Assembly: GCF_023159225.1 (NCBI RefSeq)
Contig: NC_063172.1
Coordinates: 61,748,828 to 61,812,827, forward strand
Source of the DNA: Perognathus longimembris pacificus
Taxonomy: Eukaryota; Chordata; Mammalia; Rodentia; Heteromyidae
DNA: 64,000 nt
Direction of reading: 5' to 3'
Position 1 is the stretch's first letter. Each line of letters begins with the position of its first letter. Under the pieces are notes generated by a model that saw nothing but the letters and a program-made list of their open reading frames with translations, was not told where the DNA came from and did not search any database. This document shows positions 20,879 to 30,907 of this stretch, in pieces. A program made the position numbers and the translations under genes.

Positions 20879-22879
20879 AAGTGTCAGGATTCAGAAAGGC
20901 TCAGCTAGGTGAACTTGGCCAGGATCTGCCTCATGGTAACTGTTGGGCTGGATGTTGGGGAACTAGAAAGCATAGGTTGGATAGACACCTCTTTCTCAGG
21001 GCCATTTGTCTCCTCCTTCTGTTTCTATTTCTGTCTGTCTGTCTGTCTGTGTCTCCTTTTGTCTCTTTTCTGTAGTCTTGGGGCCCCTCATGTGGTCTTC
21101 TTAGGTGGAACAGGTTTGACAGCCTTGAAGCTATAGAACTTAGTACATGGAGCCCGTCATAGGCAATACAGAGCCTTTGTGATGATCAGTGCGCCCCGTT
21201 CCTGCTGGGCGTTCTACAGGCAGTTGGTAAAGAGAAACAGAACGAGTGGCTAAATATATAATAAATGAGATCACATATCTGTCATCCATCAAGTGAGCTT
21301 TAGAGCCAAAAAGCTTAGAAGCCAAACAGAATGAATTATAACTTGGCATCTTGGGTGAGGAAATACATTTGTGAGATATAATTAGTATAGCATTTGTTTT
21401 ATTTTGTTTTCTGTTATTTGCACATATAATTCAGTGACATGTATTTAAATAACTGGCAGATTTGATGACAGAGGCAGGAGTGGAGGAGGTTTTCTGGAGA
21501 GTACTAACGAGCTCTCAGTTAAGCTTTGAACCGTGCGGTCTGCAGCCCCGACTCCATCCTCTACTGCTGATGGACAGAATGTGGGAATCCTGACATTCCA
21601 GCAAATGAACTGGCGGGTGGGAAGCAGGCAGCTCACTTCCACTGCTGATGGAGGGAATGCTCCCACGGCAACTCTGCCAGGAAACGCCTCAGGGCTTCCC
21701 CAGGGCCTCCGGCTTTCCCTGTAAAACCCATGCCAGAGCAGAAGAACAGGTTGACGGAACTTCTAAAACGCGCCGTGCAGCATCATTTCATATTTTTCAC
21801 ACAACCCAAGGTTAGAGTTTCAAAGGAGCATTTCATCCAGGGCCACAGTTTGAGAATAAATGTCTTGAATTCTTCTACTTCTAGATTATTCCTGGGTGTG
21901 TCCAGTTGCGCACAGGGGATGCTCTCTTCAAAGCACCTGTGCATGAACTCATAATGGATGGTCTCTACCCTTAGGTCAACCTTTGACCAGCGACATCGTC
22001 CTGTGTGTGGGGGAGGACATCTCAGTTGCGACTGTGCACTAGAAGATTGTCACAACAAGATCGCATACACAAGCACTTTGGACATTGCGTTTGACCTGAG
22101 TGTGTTTGTTTGTGTTTTGACAAGTTTCCTCTTGTATTCCTGTGGAAAATAGCTTTGAGACAGAGAGTGATGTCAGATAGTGACAGTCACTGGGGTCTGC
22201 TGCAATAGTCCCAGGTATTGGGAGACAGAGCTGGGCATAGCGCAGTGGTTATATGAGGGGGGGCGTAGTGTCCATATATAAGAGCTATATAGAACCAATT
22301 GGCAACTGTACAAGTTGAGGCCAAGGGATAATATCGCTTGGGGAATGCATGATGCTTGAGCATCTCTGAGAAGACTGGAGTATGAGAACTTCAAAGTGGG
22401 CAGAGAGGAAGGAAGGCAGGAAAGAAGTGGCTTTGTTGGGGAGCCAGAGAATAAAGGGAATTGGAGGAAGTTGCTCTTGGTCAACAGACCTCTATTACTG
22501 GCAAAGTAGAAACAGGGCCTAGCAAAGGCATTTACTCAATACAAAGTACTTCTTTTCTATGGACCTGAGCAGATACTCTCTTTAACCATTGCTACTCAGG
22601 GAACAAGAATGAAGGGAACATCACTTTCTAAAGATTCAGACTATTCTTTCCTTCTCAATTCAGGGACTAATCCAGGGCATGATCAAGAGCTGTTTCTTTT
22701 CATGGTAGCCCAGGCCTTTTCTTAGCTGGGAGAAATGGAGGTAAATATAACCTGGAGGTTTTTGAAAATAACATGGCCTTCACCATTAGAGGATTTCTGA
22801 AAGGTGGTCCTTGAAAGGAGTTTCTTCCCCTAAAGTCCTGGGAGGCAGCTGGGAAGGCAGGGGTCATTTGATTTTCACA
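20879..22879. other. Apparently single-copy DNA
   Basis: A short (CTGT)n run lies at about 21,032-21,050. A diverged internal duplication sits at 21,560-21,660, where 'ctgctgatgga' occurs twice about 80 bases apart. Open frames of up to about 100 codons lack domains. No gene or family repeat is supported. Confidence 0.4.
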
Positions 22880-23535
22880 ATAATGGGTGAAGATAGCAAA
22901 ATTACAGAAAGAAATACACTACAGTGGATGAGTGGATCATGAAAATATGATATGGGTGTGTATAATGTGTTTTACATGTGTATATATATATATATACACA
23001 CACACATGTATACACACATATGATGGAATTTTACTCGTCCATCAGGAATAATGATATATCATTTGCAAGGAAATGGATAGACCTGAAAAAAAAATGTTAG
23101 CACTCAGAGAGACAGAGGGCACATTTTCTTCTTATATGTGGAAATCAGATCTAAAGTATAAACATATATTAAATTGTATAGAGTGTCATATGCATATATA
23201 CACCAAGAAATCAACTAAAGCATAGTATACACTGGGGAAGATTCCAATGGTGTAACTCCTTTGTATTCAACAAAAACTGTAAACCAGAAAAGATGGGGGA
23301 AAAATGAAAAAAGAAAACAGGCACTGAAAGAATATTTTGTCAGAGGGGGATATCGAGGGGAAGAAGGTAGATAAGTCGAGAGAGGAGAGGCAGGCAAGTG
23401 TCATTATGGGCAATGTACAGATGAAAATGGAGCCAGGTGACAGAGATCAAGATGTATTGCACTCACAAACTGACATGTTGAATTGAACCCTCTGTTCAAC
23501 TAGTTAAGATAATAAAAACATTAGAAAGAAATGAA
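22880..23535 (+). mobile_element. L1 ORF2 C-terminus and 3' UTR, decayed
   Basis: A short translated part reads like the L1 ORF2 end: '..MEFYSSIRNNDISFARKW' after an interrupted 'TVDEWI' segment. A long 3' UTR follows and ends 'taattgaaccc'-like with an A-rich tail near 23,510-23,535. A mixed (TA)/(CA) tract at 22,980-23,010 breaks the coding part. Confidence 0.7.
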
Positions 23536-23811
23536 AATTAAGTCTGCTGCTGCAAGTAATGGGAGGGGAGTGGTGTTCGTATTTCATAGGAGTCACGTGG
23601 CCAGGATGGGCATGCAGGGAAAGCATCTCTCTCACAAAAATGGCAACTGCACGTGCACTGGGAAACACAAGGCCAGGCCTGCCATGTGTCCTCACCCCAG
23701 GACACCGGGAGCCTTCCTCTTTAGAACATGGGTGGGTTATTGTACTCTTTTGCCGATAAATACAAACAAAAATATGAAAGTACAGTCCTGAATTGGTTCA
23801 GTCTTGTTTTT
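23536..23811. other. No feature seen
   Basis: Spacer of moderate GC; no recognised repeat or exon. Confidence 0.4.
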
Positions 23812-23921
23812 GTTTTGTCAGCCCTGGGGCTTGAACTCAGTGCCTGGGCACTGTCTCTGAGCTTTTCTGTTTTAAGGCTCACACGCTTACCATTTGAGCA
23901 ACAGCTCCATTTCTTTCTTCC

Positions 23922-23972
<51 letters not shown>

Positions 23973-24100
23973 TCTTTTGCTGATTAGTTGGAGATAATCG
24001 TCTCGTGAACGTCTCTGCCTGGCTGGTATTGAATTGCAATCCTCAGATCTCAGTCTCCCGAGTAGCTAAGATGTACAGGGGTGAGCTACTGGTGTCTGCC
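23812..24100 (-). mobile_element. B1-Geo composite SINE with internal (CT)n
   Basis: Antisense Geo half ('ctggggcttgaactcagtgc'), an expanded CT repeat at about 23,919-23,969 in the linker between the halves, then the B1-like half ('gatcctcagatct' type order) ending near 'gtgagctactggtgtctgcc'. Here the microsatellite grew inside the SINE rather than in its tail. Confidence 0.8.
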
Positions 24101-24940
24101 TGTGGCCCAGTCTTCTTGTCTAACATCTCTCAGGGAAGGAATTGAAAGTTCAGCCAATGAAGAGGTGCTGGTGGTGAGAAAAGTGGCATCAGGGACTAGA
24201 GTAGGTTACCTAGAGAGCCTCTGGGGACTAGAGGAGATACAGGGCTATCAACATCTGGCCTCCGAGGGCCTTTTCAGAATGTACGTGGCATTGGAAGAGC
24301 ATAGTCCTGCGGATGTCATGGGCTATCAGCAGGACACCTGAGACTAGCTAGACCTAGAAGGAGGTGCTCAGGGATATCAGACACCTGCTCCCAAGAAGCA
24401 GATGTCCCCAGTTTCACAGAGAGGAGAGGACCTGCGACTCATACACTTCCTCTGGCCATGGCCATCAGCATCTTGTAGCCTTTCTCTCCTGATTGGTAGA
24501 TAGACTTCAGGACTGCTTGTCAGTTTTCATCAGGGCAACAAGCCATTTCCTGGGACATAGGGTAATGAACCTCTATGTGCCTCAGTGCTGCCTGGTGCTG
24601 CTCACTCAGCGTGAGCCTCAGGTGTCTCGCAGGGGGAGCGCAGGGGGAGGGCTGGGTGGGCTGCTGAAGGATGGGGGCTCTGGTGTCAGGCTGTGATGCC
24701 GGACTCCACCAAATGATATCAAAGGCGGGCTTAGAATGCACATGGCATGTCATTAGTGCAAAGTGACACATGACATTTGGTTTCACCTTCATAGGGCCAA
24801 GGCCCCCTCCTGCTGCTGAGACAGAGCAGCCAGGCATGAGATAAAGGCTCTGTGGATCAGGTATTTATGGGTTGGCCTATGCTAGGCTACAGTGGCATTG
24901 TTTTTTTCCTCCCTGATTTTTTTATGTTAAAAAAAAACAG
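24101..24940. other. Apparently single-copy DNA
   Basis: No recognised repeat. An open frame of about 86 codons (plus, 24,081-24,341) starts inside the preceding SINE, so it is unlikely to be a gene. Confidence 0.4.
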
Positions 24941-25465
24941 TACACTTTTATTAAAACCAATTACATGCTAAAAATTGAACAGAAACACAGCAGATAATTT
25001 CCAAGAGGATGGAAAGGACTTCTCTAAGTGCTTAAGCTTGTGCTCAGTAGAACTCAGGAAGCTCTCAGTCTCTACCTGCACTCCAGAAGGTGCACTGCCA
25101 GCCTTGGATTGGAATCAGATATATCCGCTGGACTTCAGGAATTGCCCTAGATAGATAAAGGTGGGTCTACATCAGCCCAAGTGGGGAGAGCCCGCCAGAT
25201 CGCTAGAGCACCAAGAAGAGTCATAGATTGCAGGCTCATTTATCATGACACTGGAAAACTGGAGGTCTGGGTCAGCTGTAATCTGTAACATTGTTTCAGA
25301 CATCTGCCACAAGTGGAAGTAGGTCTTTCTCACATGTCCTGGGCAGATATACTTCAAGAACTGCTCTACCATGTGATAGTTCATGAGCTGCTGCCTCTGG
25401 CAGAGATTGTTCTGCCTCAAATTGTACAGGTAGAGGCACATTAAAAGACACATTATATAAGGAAA
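24941..25465 (-). pseudogene. Possible retrocopy of an unidentified mRNA (3' part)
   Basis: On the minus strand, 25,172-25,453 encodes 93 codons of non-repetitive, protein-like composition. They include 'QQLMNYHMVEQFLKYICPG', 'RKTYFHLWQMSETMLQI' and 'SSVMINEPAIYDSSWC'. About 220 bases of UTR-like sequence follow, then a canonical AATAAA (complement at 24,947-24,952). I do not recognise the protein. No intron signal is seen. There is no clean poly(A) run beyond the AATAAA, so a decayed processed pseudogene is only the likeliest reading. A real last exon of a minus-strand gene is the alternative. Confidence 0.45.
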
Positions 25466-25782
25466 AACATAGATCCTTCGTTGATCTCTGGGCTTGGCTT
25501 TACTTAAAATGATTTATTCCAGTGCTTCCCACTTCTTTACAAATGGTACAGTATCATTCTTCCTAATGGACAAGTAACATTCCACTATGTGTATAGATAC
25601 CACATTTTTGTGATCCATTTATACATTGAGGGACATTTGGGCTGATTATATCACCTTGGCTATGGTGAATGGTGCTGTAATAAACATGATTGTGCTGGTG
25701 GCATTACTGTATCCTAGTTTGTCATATGTTGGGTAAATGCCCAGGAGTGGAGTTACTAGATCATAAGGTAGTTTTATGTTTA

Positions 25783-27017
25783 CTTTTAAAATTTAATTTT
25801 ATTGTCAAGGTGATGTACAGAGGGGTTATAGTTATATACGTAGTGAGTACATTTCTTGTCAAACTTGTTACCTCCTCCTTCATTTCCCTCACACCTTTCT
25901 TCCTCCCCAGTCCCCCCACCCCCAAGTTGTACAGTTAATTTCCAACATATTGTCTTGTGAGTATTGTTGTTGCATTGGTTTGCCTTTTATCCTTTGTCTT
26001 ACCATTTTGATGTTCCCTTTCCCTTCCCTGCTCAGATAAACATATATACAATACCCAGGGTAACAAAATTGAATGCAGTGACATCAGGGGCTAAACAATA
26101 GAGAAGACAAATGAAATAATTTCATCTAGCACATTAAAAATAACAACAACAATGAAAAATCTCTTGTTTCCATATCTTGGAGTTCATTTCATGTAGCATC
26201 ATCTTATATGATCGTATGTACATAACTATCGAGCTATTGAAGTCCTCTGCTAGGACTTTCCTAGATATATACTAATTATTACCAATGAGGGAAACCATAG
26301 AATCTGTGTTTCTTTGGGTCTAGGTCACTTCACTTAGTATGATTTTTTCCAGGTGTTTCCATTTCCTTATTTTTTTGTTTTTGTTTTTTGTGGGTCTTTT
26401 TTTTCTTTTTTTTTGCCAGTCCTGGGTCTTGAACTCAGGGCCTGAGCACTGGCTTCTTTTTGCTCAAGGCTAGTGCTCTGTAACTTGAGCCACAGCACCA
26501 CTTCTGGCTTTTTCTATATATGTGGTGCTGAGGAATTGGACCCAGGGCTTTAAGCATACAAGGCAAGCACTCTACCACTAGGCCATATGCCCAGCCCTCC
26601 ATTTCCCTATGAATAGAACAGTATCATTTTCTCTGATAGAAGCAGAATTCCCTTGTGTATATAAACCACATTTTCTTGATCCATTCATCTACTGAGGGGC
26701 ATCTGTGTTGTTTCCATATTTTTGCTATGGTAAATAATTCTGCAATGTACATGGTTGTGTTGGTAGCTTTGGTATGGCTTTGTTCATGATCATTTGGGTA
26801 AATGCCCAGGAGTGGAATTTCTGGATCATAGGAGATCTCTAGTCTAGCCTTTGGAAGAACCTCCATACTGCTTTCCAGAGTGTTTGAACAAATTTACACT
26901 CACACCAACAATGTAGTAGTATTCCTCTTGTACATATCTGTGCCAGCATCTGCTGTTATTAGTTTTCTTGATAATGGCTGCTCTTACTGGGGTAAGGTGG
27001 AATCTCAATCTTGTTTT
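25783..27017 (-). mobile_element. Younger L1, 5'-truncated, inserted in an older L1
   Basis: The 3' end at the left ('tttaattttattgtcaagg', the complement of an L1 tail) matches the ends at 41,337 and 58,796. After the 3' UTR, ORF2 C-terminus is readable at 26,624-26,866 (minus) with '[12 protein letters not shown]', '[15 protein letters not shown]' and 'CPSVDEWIKKMWFIYT'. Upstream codons continue with breaks to about 27,017. The 3' UTR carries an IDL-Geo at 26,371-26,597. Confidence 0.75.
26371..26597 (-). mobile_element. IDL-Geo dimeric SINE
   Basis: Antisense copy in the L1 3' UTR. A T-rich tail precedes the Geo half ('gggtcttgaactcagggcct'), and the IDL half ends 'gccatatgcccagccc'. The 13-bp duplication tccatttccttat (26,358-26,370) and tccatttccctat (26,598-26,610) differs at one base. 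Confidence 0.9.
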
Positions 27018-27715
27018 GAATCTCTATACTGCTTTCCAAAGTGGTTGAACAAGCGTACATTCCCACCAACAGAGTATTAATGTTCCCTTTGGGCTGCATC
27101 CTTGACAGCATCTGTTATTATTTGTTTTCTTGGTAATAACTATTTTAACTGGGGTGAGGTGGAATCTCAGGGTTGTTTTGATTTGCATTTCCTTTATGGC
27201 CAGAGAGATTGAGCATTTCTTCATAGGTCTATTGGCCATTTTCACTTCTTCAGAGAATACTCTCTAGCTCAGAGTCCAAGGATCCATGTTTTCTCTTAAA
27301 TGTGGAAGCTACATTTAGCTTACAAACTCATAAATAATTTGGGTGGTATTCAAGTATATACAAATATGTCAGCTGAAATATGGTAGCTTCAAGGGAAAGG
27401 TCAAATAGTGCAATTCCTTAGAAAACCAACATCAATGCTGAATAAAATAAGACTAAAAAGTGGGTACTCAAAAGTGATAGAGTGAGGGTGGGGCCAAAGG
27501 GAAAGGACTGGAAAAATGAAGTGAAGAGGGGAAAATACAGGTGAGGATCCACTGTATATCCTACAAACTTAAGAAGAGTGAGGGAACAGGTGGGTAAGGA
27601 AGGGTTCAGTGAGAATGTTGAAAGGGGTGACAGTCATCAAGATATATTGTATTCATAAACTGTGTCGTTAAATGGCTACTCCTTTGTACACGCAATTTAA
27701 AAATCTAGGGGGAAA

Positions 27716-28300
27716 AAACCCAGCCACCTCAACTGTACCATGTGCTAGCTCTTCAGCTTCTGATTCCAATAAAGGTGTATCTTCATCATGTACCATAGGC
27801 AGATAAACCGCAAGATACAGATTTGTTTTAATATTTAGTGACTCTTCAGTTGCTGCCACTGTCTCAGCTGATGTGAACAGATGCACTGGGAGACCTACAT
27901 TGGTCCACGATTGCAGGCTCTTCTGCAGGCCCAGCTAGTGGTTCATGTGTCTGAGACGATAGGGGCTCAGCCATCTTGGCATCCACAGCAGTTGTAACAC
28001 ATGCTGGTTTTTCAGCTGCTGTCACAACTTGAGAGAGAGAGATAGGTTTATCTCCAATGAGGATGGCATCGCCCACTGGGATCCACAGCCATTGGCAACT
28101 GGGATTGGCCAGGAGGCATCAGAGTGGCTCCTGGATCTGTGTTGTCCTGGTGTAAGCTGCCAGGTGCCACCAGTGGGTCCATCCAGGGAAATGGCCAGAA
28201 GTGTCATGGGGGTCAGGGTTGAGAGTTGATCCAGCATCTACAGATGTCAACCAGTGGCTCTCCTCAGGTTCTCCTGAAGTCTCAACCAGCACAAATTAGA
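27716..28300 (-). other. Possible decayed coding sequence, unidentified
   Basis: On the minus strand, three adjacent frames read like one broken protein rich in Glu, Pro, Ala, Ser and Thr. There is a recurring short motif ('AAEKPA', 'PLAGPAEEPA', 'AAT..EESL'). The frames switch near 28,050 and 27,880. I do not recognise a family, and low-complexity composition may mislead. It could be an old retrocopy or chance. Confidence 0.25.
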
Positions 28301-28516
28301 AGACAACTAGAAAACTTGATGCTCTCTTCCCTATCTCTGGACAAGTGAGCTAGCTGCAGCCAGTTCTGGAATGTGGCTGTCTGGATACCTGGGTTCCAAG
28401 TTCTCTTGAGTCTTTATCAAGGATGAGGTCACCTCTTGGAGTGACACTGGTCTTTGTATGGCAAAAGACAAGTAGGAGCAACACTATCTGCAAATAGCTG
28501 CAAGAACCAGTGTTCT
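28301..28516. other. Spacer, nothing recognised
   Basis: Ends with the left target-site copy of the next SINE (28,509-28,516). Confidence 0.4.
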
Positions 28517-28745
28517 GCCTGCGGCTGGCGGTTCATGCCTCTGATCCTAGCTACTCAGGAGGCTGAGATCTGAGGTTCACGCTTCACAGTCAGCCCAGGT
28601 GGGAAAGCCTGGGAGACTCTTATTGCCAGTTAACTACCAAAGGCTTGGGAAAAACAAGAAAAAGAAAAGCTCAAGGACAGTGTCAAGTCTCTGAGTTCAT
28701 GCCACAGGACCAGCACCAAAACAAAAACAAAACAAGACAAAAAAA
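28517..28745 (+). mobile_element. B1-Geo composite SINE
   Basis: Sense copy: 'ggttcatgcctctgatccta' (B1), 'ctactcaggaggctgagatc', then a shortened Geo half lacking most of its A-box part, and an A-rich tail. An 8-bp duplication, agtgttct, lies at 28,509-28,516 and 28,746-28,753. Confidence 0.82.
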
Positions 28746-29039
28746 AGTGTTCTTCCCCTGCACCATGAGGGTCTCTGTCAGCCCAGATGTTAAAGTATCT
28801 ACAACCATGAGGGAAGAATGAAGCAAGAGTCAGATGCTCTCTGCCTGGCTCTGGGAACATCACAACACATTGCCCACATGGGTCTCATAGCCTACATGGA
28901 AGGCAGATAGGCAGGAAAACTGTGGCAATGGAGCTAACCACCTGGCCATCACAAACAGATGCAGACAGGGTGGATAATGTGAAGAGGAGAAGAGTGGTAT
29001 TCAGAGAAGGAGAAAGCCATCGGGGCTCTCAATTAATAT

Positions 29040-29270
29040 TTACTTATTTATTTGTCCCTCCTAGGGTTTGAACTCATGACCTAAGCATTGCCGCTGAACT
29101 TTTGTGCTCAAGGCTAGCATGCTACAATTTTGAGCCACAGCTCCACTTCTGGTCTTTGGGTAGTTTGTTGGAGATAAAGTCACACCGAGGCTATCCTGCC
29201 TGGGCTGGCTTCAAAATGTGATCCTCAGATCTTAGCCTCCTGAGTAGGCATGAGCCACCAGTACCCAGTA
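29040..29270 (-). mobile_element. B1-Geo composite SINE
   Basis: Antisense with a TTTA-rich tail, Geo half ('gggtttgaactcatgaccta', 'gtgctcaaggctagc') and B1 half ('gcctgggctggcttcaaaat') ending 'gagccaccagtacccag'. Confidence 0.83.
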
Positions 29271-29379
29271 TAGGACTCTTAGTTAAGATGGCGATGTGCC
29301 AGTTCTGTACAATAAATACCCTGACATTTAAAATGGTTACTCTAGACTTCTAAGAATTGTCTAGAAAGATGACGAGGAG

Positions 29380-29760
29380 CTTTAAGACAGACCCCCCAAA
29401 TTGTTGCGTTTCCCTGCCTCAGCTTTTAATGGGTTAGAGCATAACATGCTAGCTTGAGGCAGTTTTGGTTTACAGATCAAAGGGCATATTCTAAGAGGTA
29501 GGTAGTAGAATATCAGTATGTAGTAGGCATTAGACAGCCTCAAGAGGCATCCGTCCTGCCTTTGGGACAGGATCACTGTGAAGAGCAAGCTCTCCCAATC
29601 CCGGCCATTGCCGCTGTAGGCTTCCACACAAGACAGCAGATACGTGATAGGAAGCAGAAGCTAGTGAGCTCTCACTGGCACCGGGCTTTCTCCACTCACA
29701 CCAGTGAGTCACATGACTAGCATCCAGGTTCAGCTCCCATGGAACTTGACAGTCCTGACA
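29380..29760 (-). mobile_element. LTR-like repeat, copy A (pairs with 57,560-57,950)
   Basis: Shares with 57,560-57,950 the blocks 'ttttggtttacagat.aaag', 'gggcata.tctaagaggtag', 'gtc.ttgggA.aggatcactg' and an end-flanking 'agagtttaa'-like antisense poly(A) region. The minus-strand translations agree over 'YYLPLRICPLICKPKLPQ'-type residues. It is a diverged interspersed family, probably an LTR. The exact family and ends are uncertain. Confidence 0.5.
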
Positions 29761-29778
29761 AAGATGAGGATGGGAATT

Positions 29779-29880
29779 AGTTGTTTATTGGAGATAAGAG
29801 TCTCACGGTCCACTTTTCTGCCCAGGCCGGCTTTGAACTGTGATCCTCAGATTACAGGTGTGAGCCACTGGCGCCAAGCT
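29779..29880 (-). mobile_element. B1-like left half of a composite SINE
   Basis: Antisense linker ('tattggagataagagtctca') and B1-like half ('gccggctttgaactgtgatc') ending 'gagccactggcgccaagc'. The Geo half is absent. Confidence 0.75.
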
Positions 29881-30274
29881 GCATATTTTCCTCAGACATC
29901 TAGTGTGCTAATGTGGCCCCACTGGGTCTTGAGTATTGCATTCCTGCTTAACTAGGTCTCTACCAAAATGACCCTCTATCCCCAGAATTACTCTCATTGT
30001 GTCAAGTATCATTTTAAGAACATTGTATTAATGGACTCATTTAAGGTAGCTCCTTCTGACATGGAGTGGACAATGGGCCTGGAAAGGGTAATGATGGAGA
30101 CAGAGAGAGCTGCAGGAGTGATTGGATGGAAGGAGAGATGGTGGGCAGTCAAGCTCCTCCAGCTCCACTGGGGGTCCAGAGAATACAATTGTCTCCCTTG
30201 TCAGGGAGGGATAGGTTCAAAGATCTGCTGTGCAGGCCTGGAGCGGTGGATTGTACTGAAGCCCACCGATGTTA
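29881..30274. other. Spacer, nothing recognised
   Basis: Moderate GC. Open frames run through it into the following transposon-like sequence. Confidence 0.4.
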
Positions 30275-30525
30275 TATATCTGTTCTAACATACATGCCCC
30301 AGATAAAGTTTAGTTTTAAATTAGGCACAGTCAGTAAGAGATTAACAACAGTAGTGCTAAAACAGAATAACTATAATAATACACTTACAACAAATGTTAC
30401 ATATGAAGGTCTCCTTTCTCTCCAAGAGTCTTCTTGGGCTCTAGTCCGCAGTGACTTCATCATAGGATTTTCTTTTTCTCACATTGCTGAAGTGAGGTTG
30501 TTTACTTTTTCACTTTAAGCAAACA
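30275..30525 (+). mobile_element. Tigger-like DNA transposon fragment
   Basis: The blocks 'ccagataaagtttagtttta', 'aattaggcacagtcagtaag', 'agattaacaacagtagtgct' and 'aatgttacatatgaaggtct' follow the order of a pogo/Tigger-derived mammalian repeat as I recall it. A 150-codon open frame (30,066-30,518) spans it but is explained by the repeat. Confidence 0.5.
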
Positions 30526-30811
30526 TGTTTTGGCTTCTCTTTGGCAGATTTAAATCAACATGATCACTTAGGGGGCCACGATTAAAGCCCCAAAGGATTA
30601 TTTGAACAGAAACACTTCCATGATAATAGCCAGTGCCATTCTAACACCTAACGCAATACTAAGTGGCTAGTGGGCAGGTAGCATATCCAGTGTGGATACA
30701 CTGATCAAAAGGATGTTTCTCATCCCAACTGGGATGGAGAGAAAGACACACATATTTTTCTATGCTACTCAAAATAGTACTCATTGAGAGCCTAATAACT
30801 GTTTACATAGC
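30526..30811. other. Spacer, nothing recognised
   Basis: No repeat or coding signal recognised. Confidence 0.4.
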
Positions 30812-30907
30812 TAGGCTAGAGTGGCTCACGCCTGTAATCTTGTCAACTTATGAGGCTGAGCTCTAAGGACTGAGACTCTGAGCCAGTCCACACAGAAGAG
30901 TCCCTGA

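Larger units (their letters stand above)
25490..27715 (-). mobile_element. Older L1 with 5' inversion, split by a younger L1
   Basis: The minus-strand ORF2 part is in two pieces, 27,018-27,265 ('[20 protein letters not shown]') and 25,490-25,782 (LLGIYP motif through 'FVKKWEALE'). After 27,266 the element continues in plus orientation where ORF2 left off ('GSMFSLK..'), with 3' UTR and tail to about 27,715. This head-to-head layout is typical of twin priming. The younger L1 at 25,783-27,017 separates the two ORF2 pieces. No target duplication could be set with confidence. Confidence 0.7.

Noticed and set aside
30066..30518. A 150-codon plus-strand open frame
   Set aside because: Its second half is a Tigger-like interspersed repeat in non-coding orientation. 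No domain or gene context.
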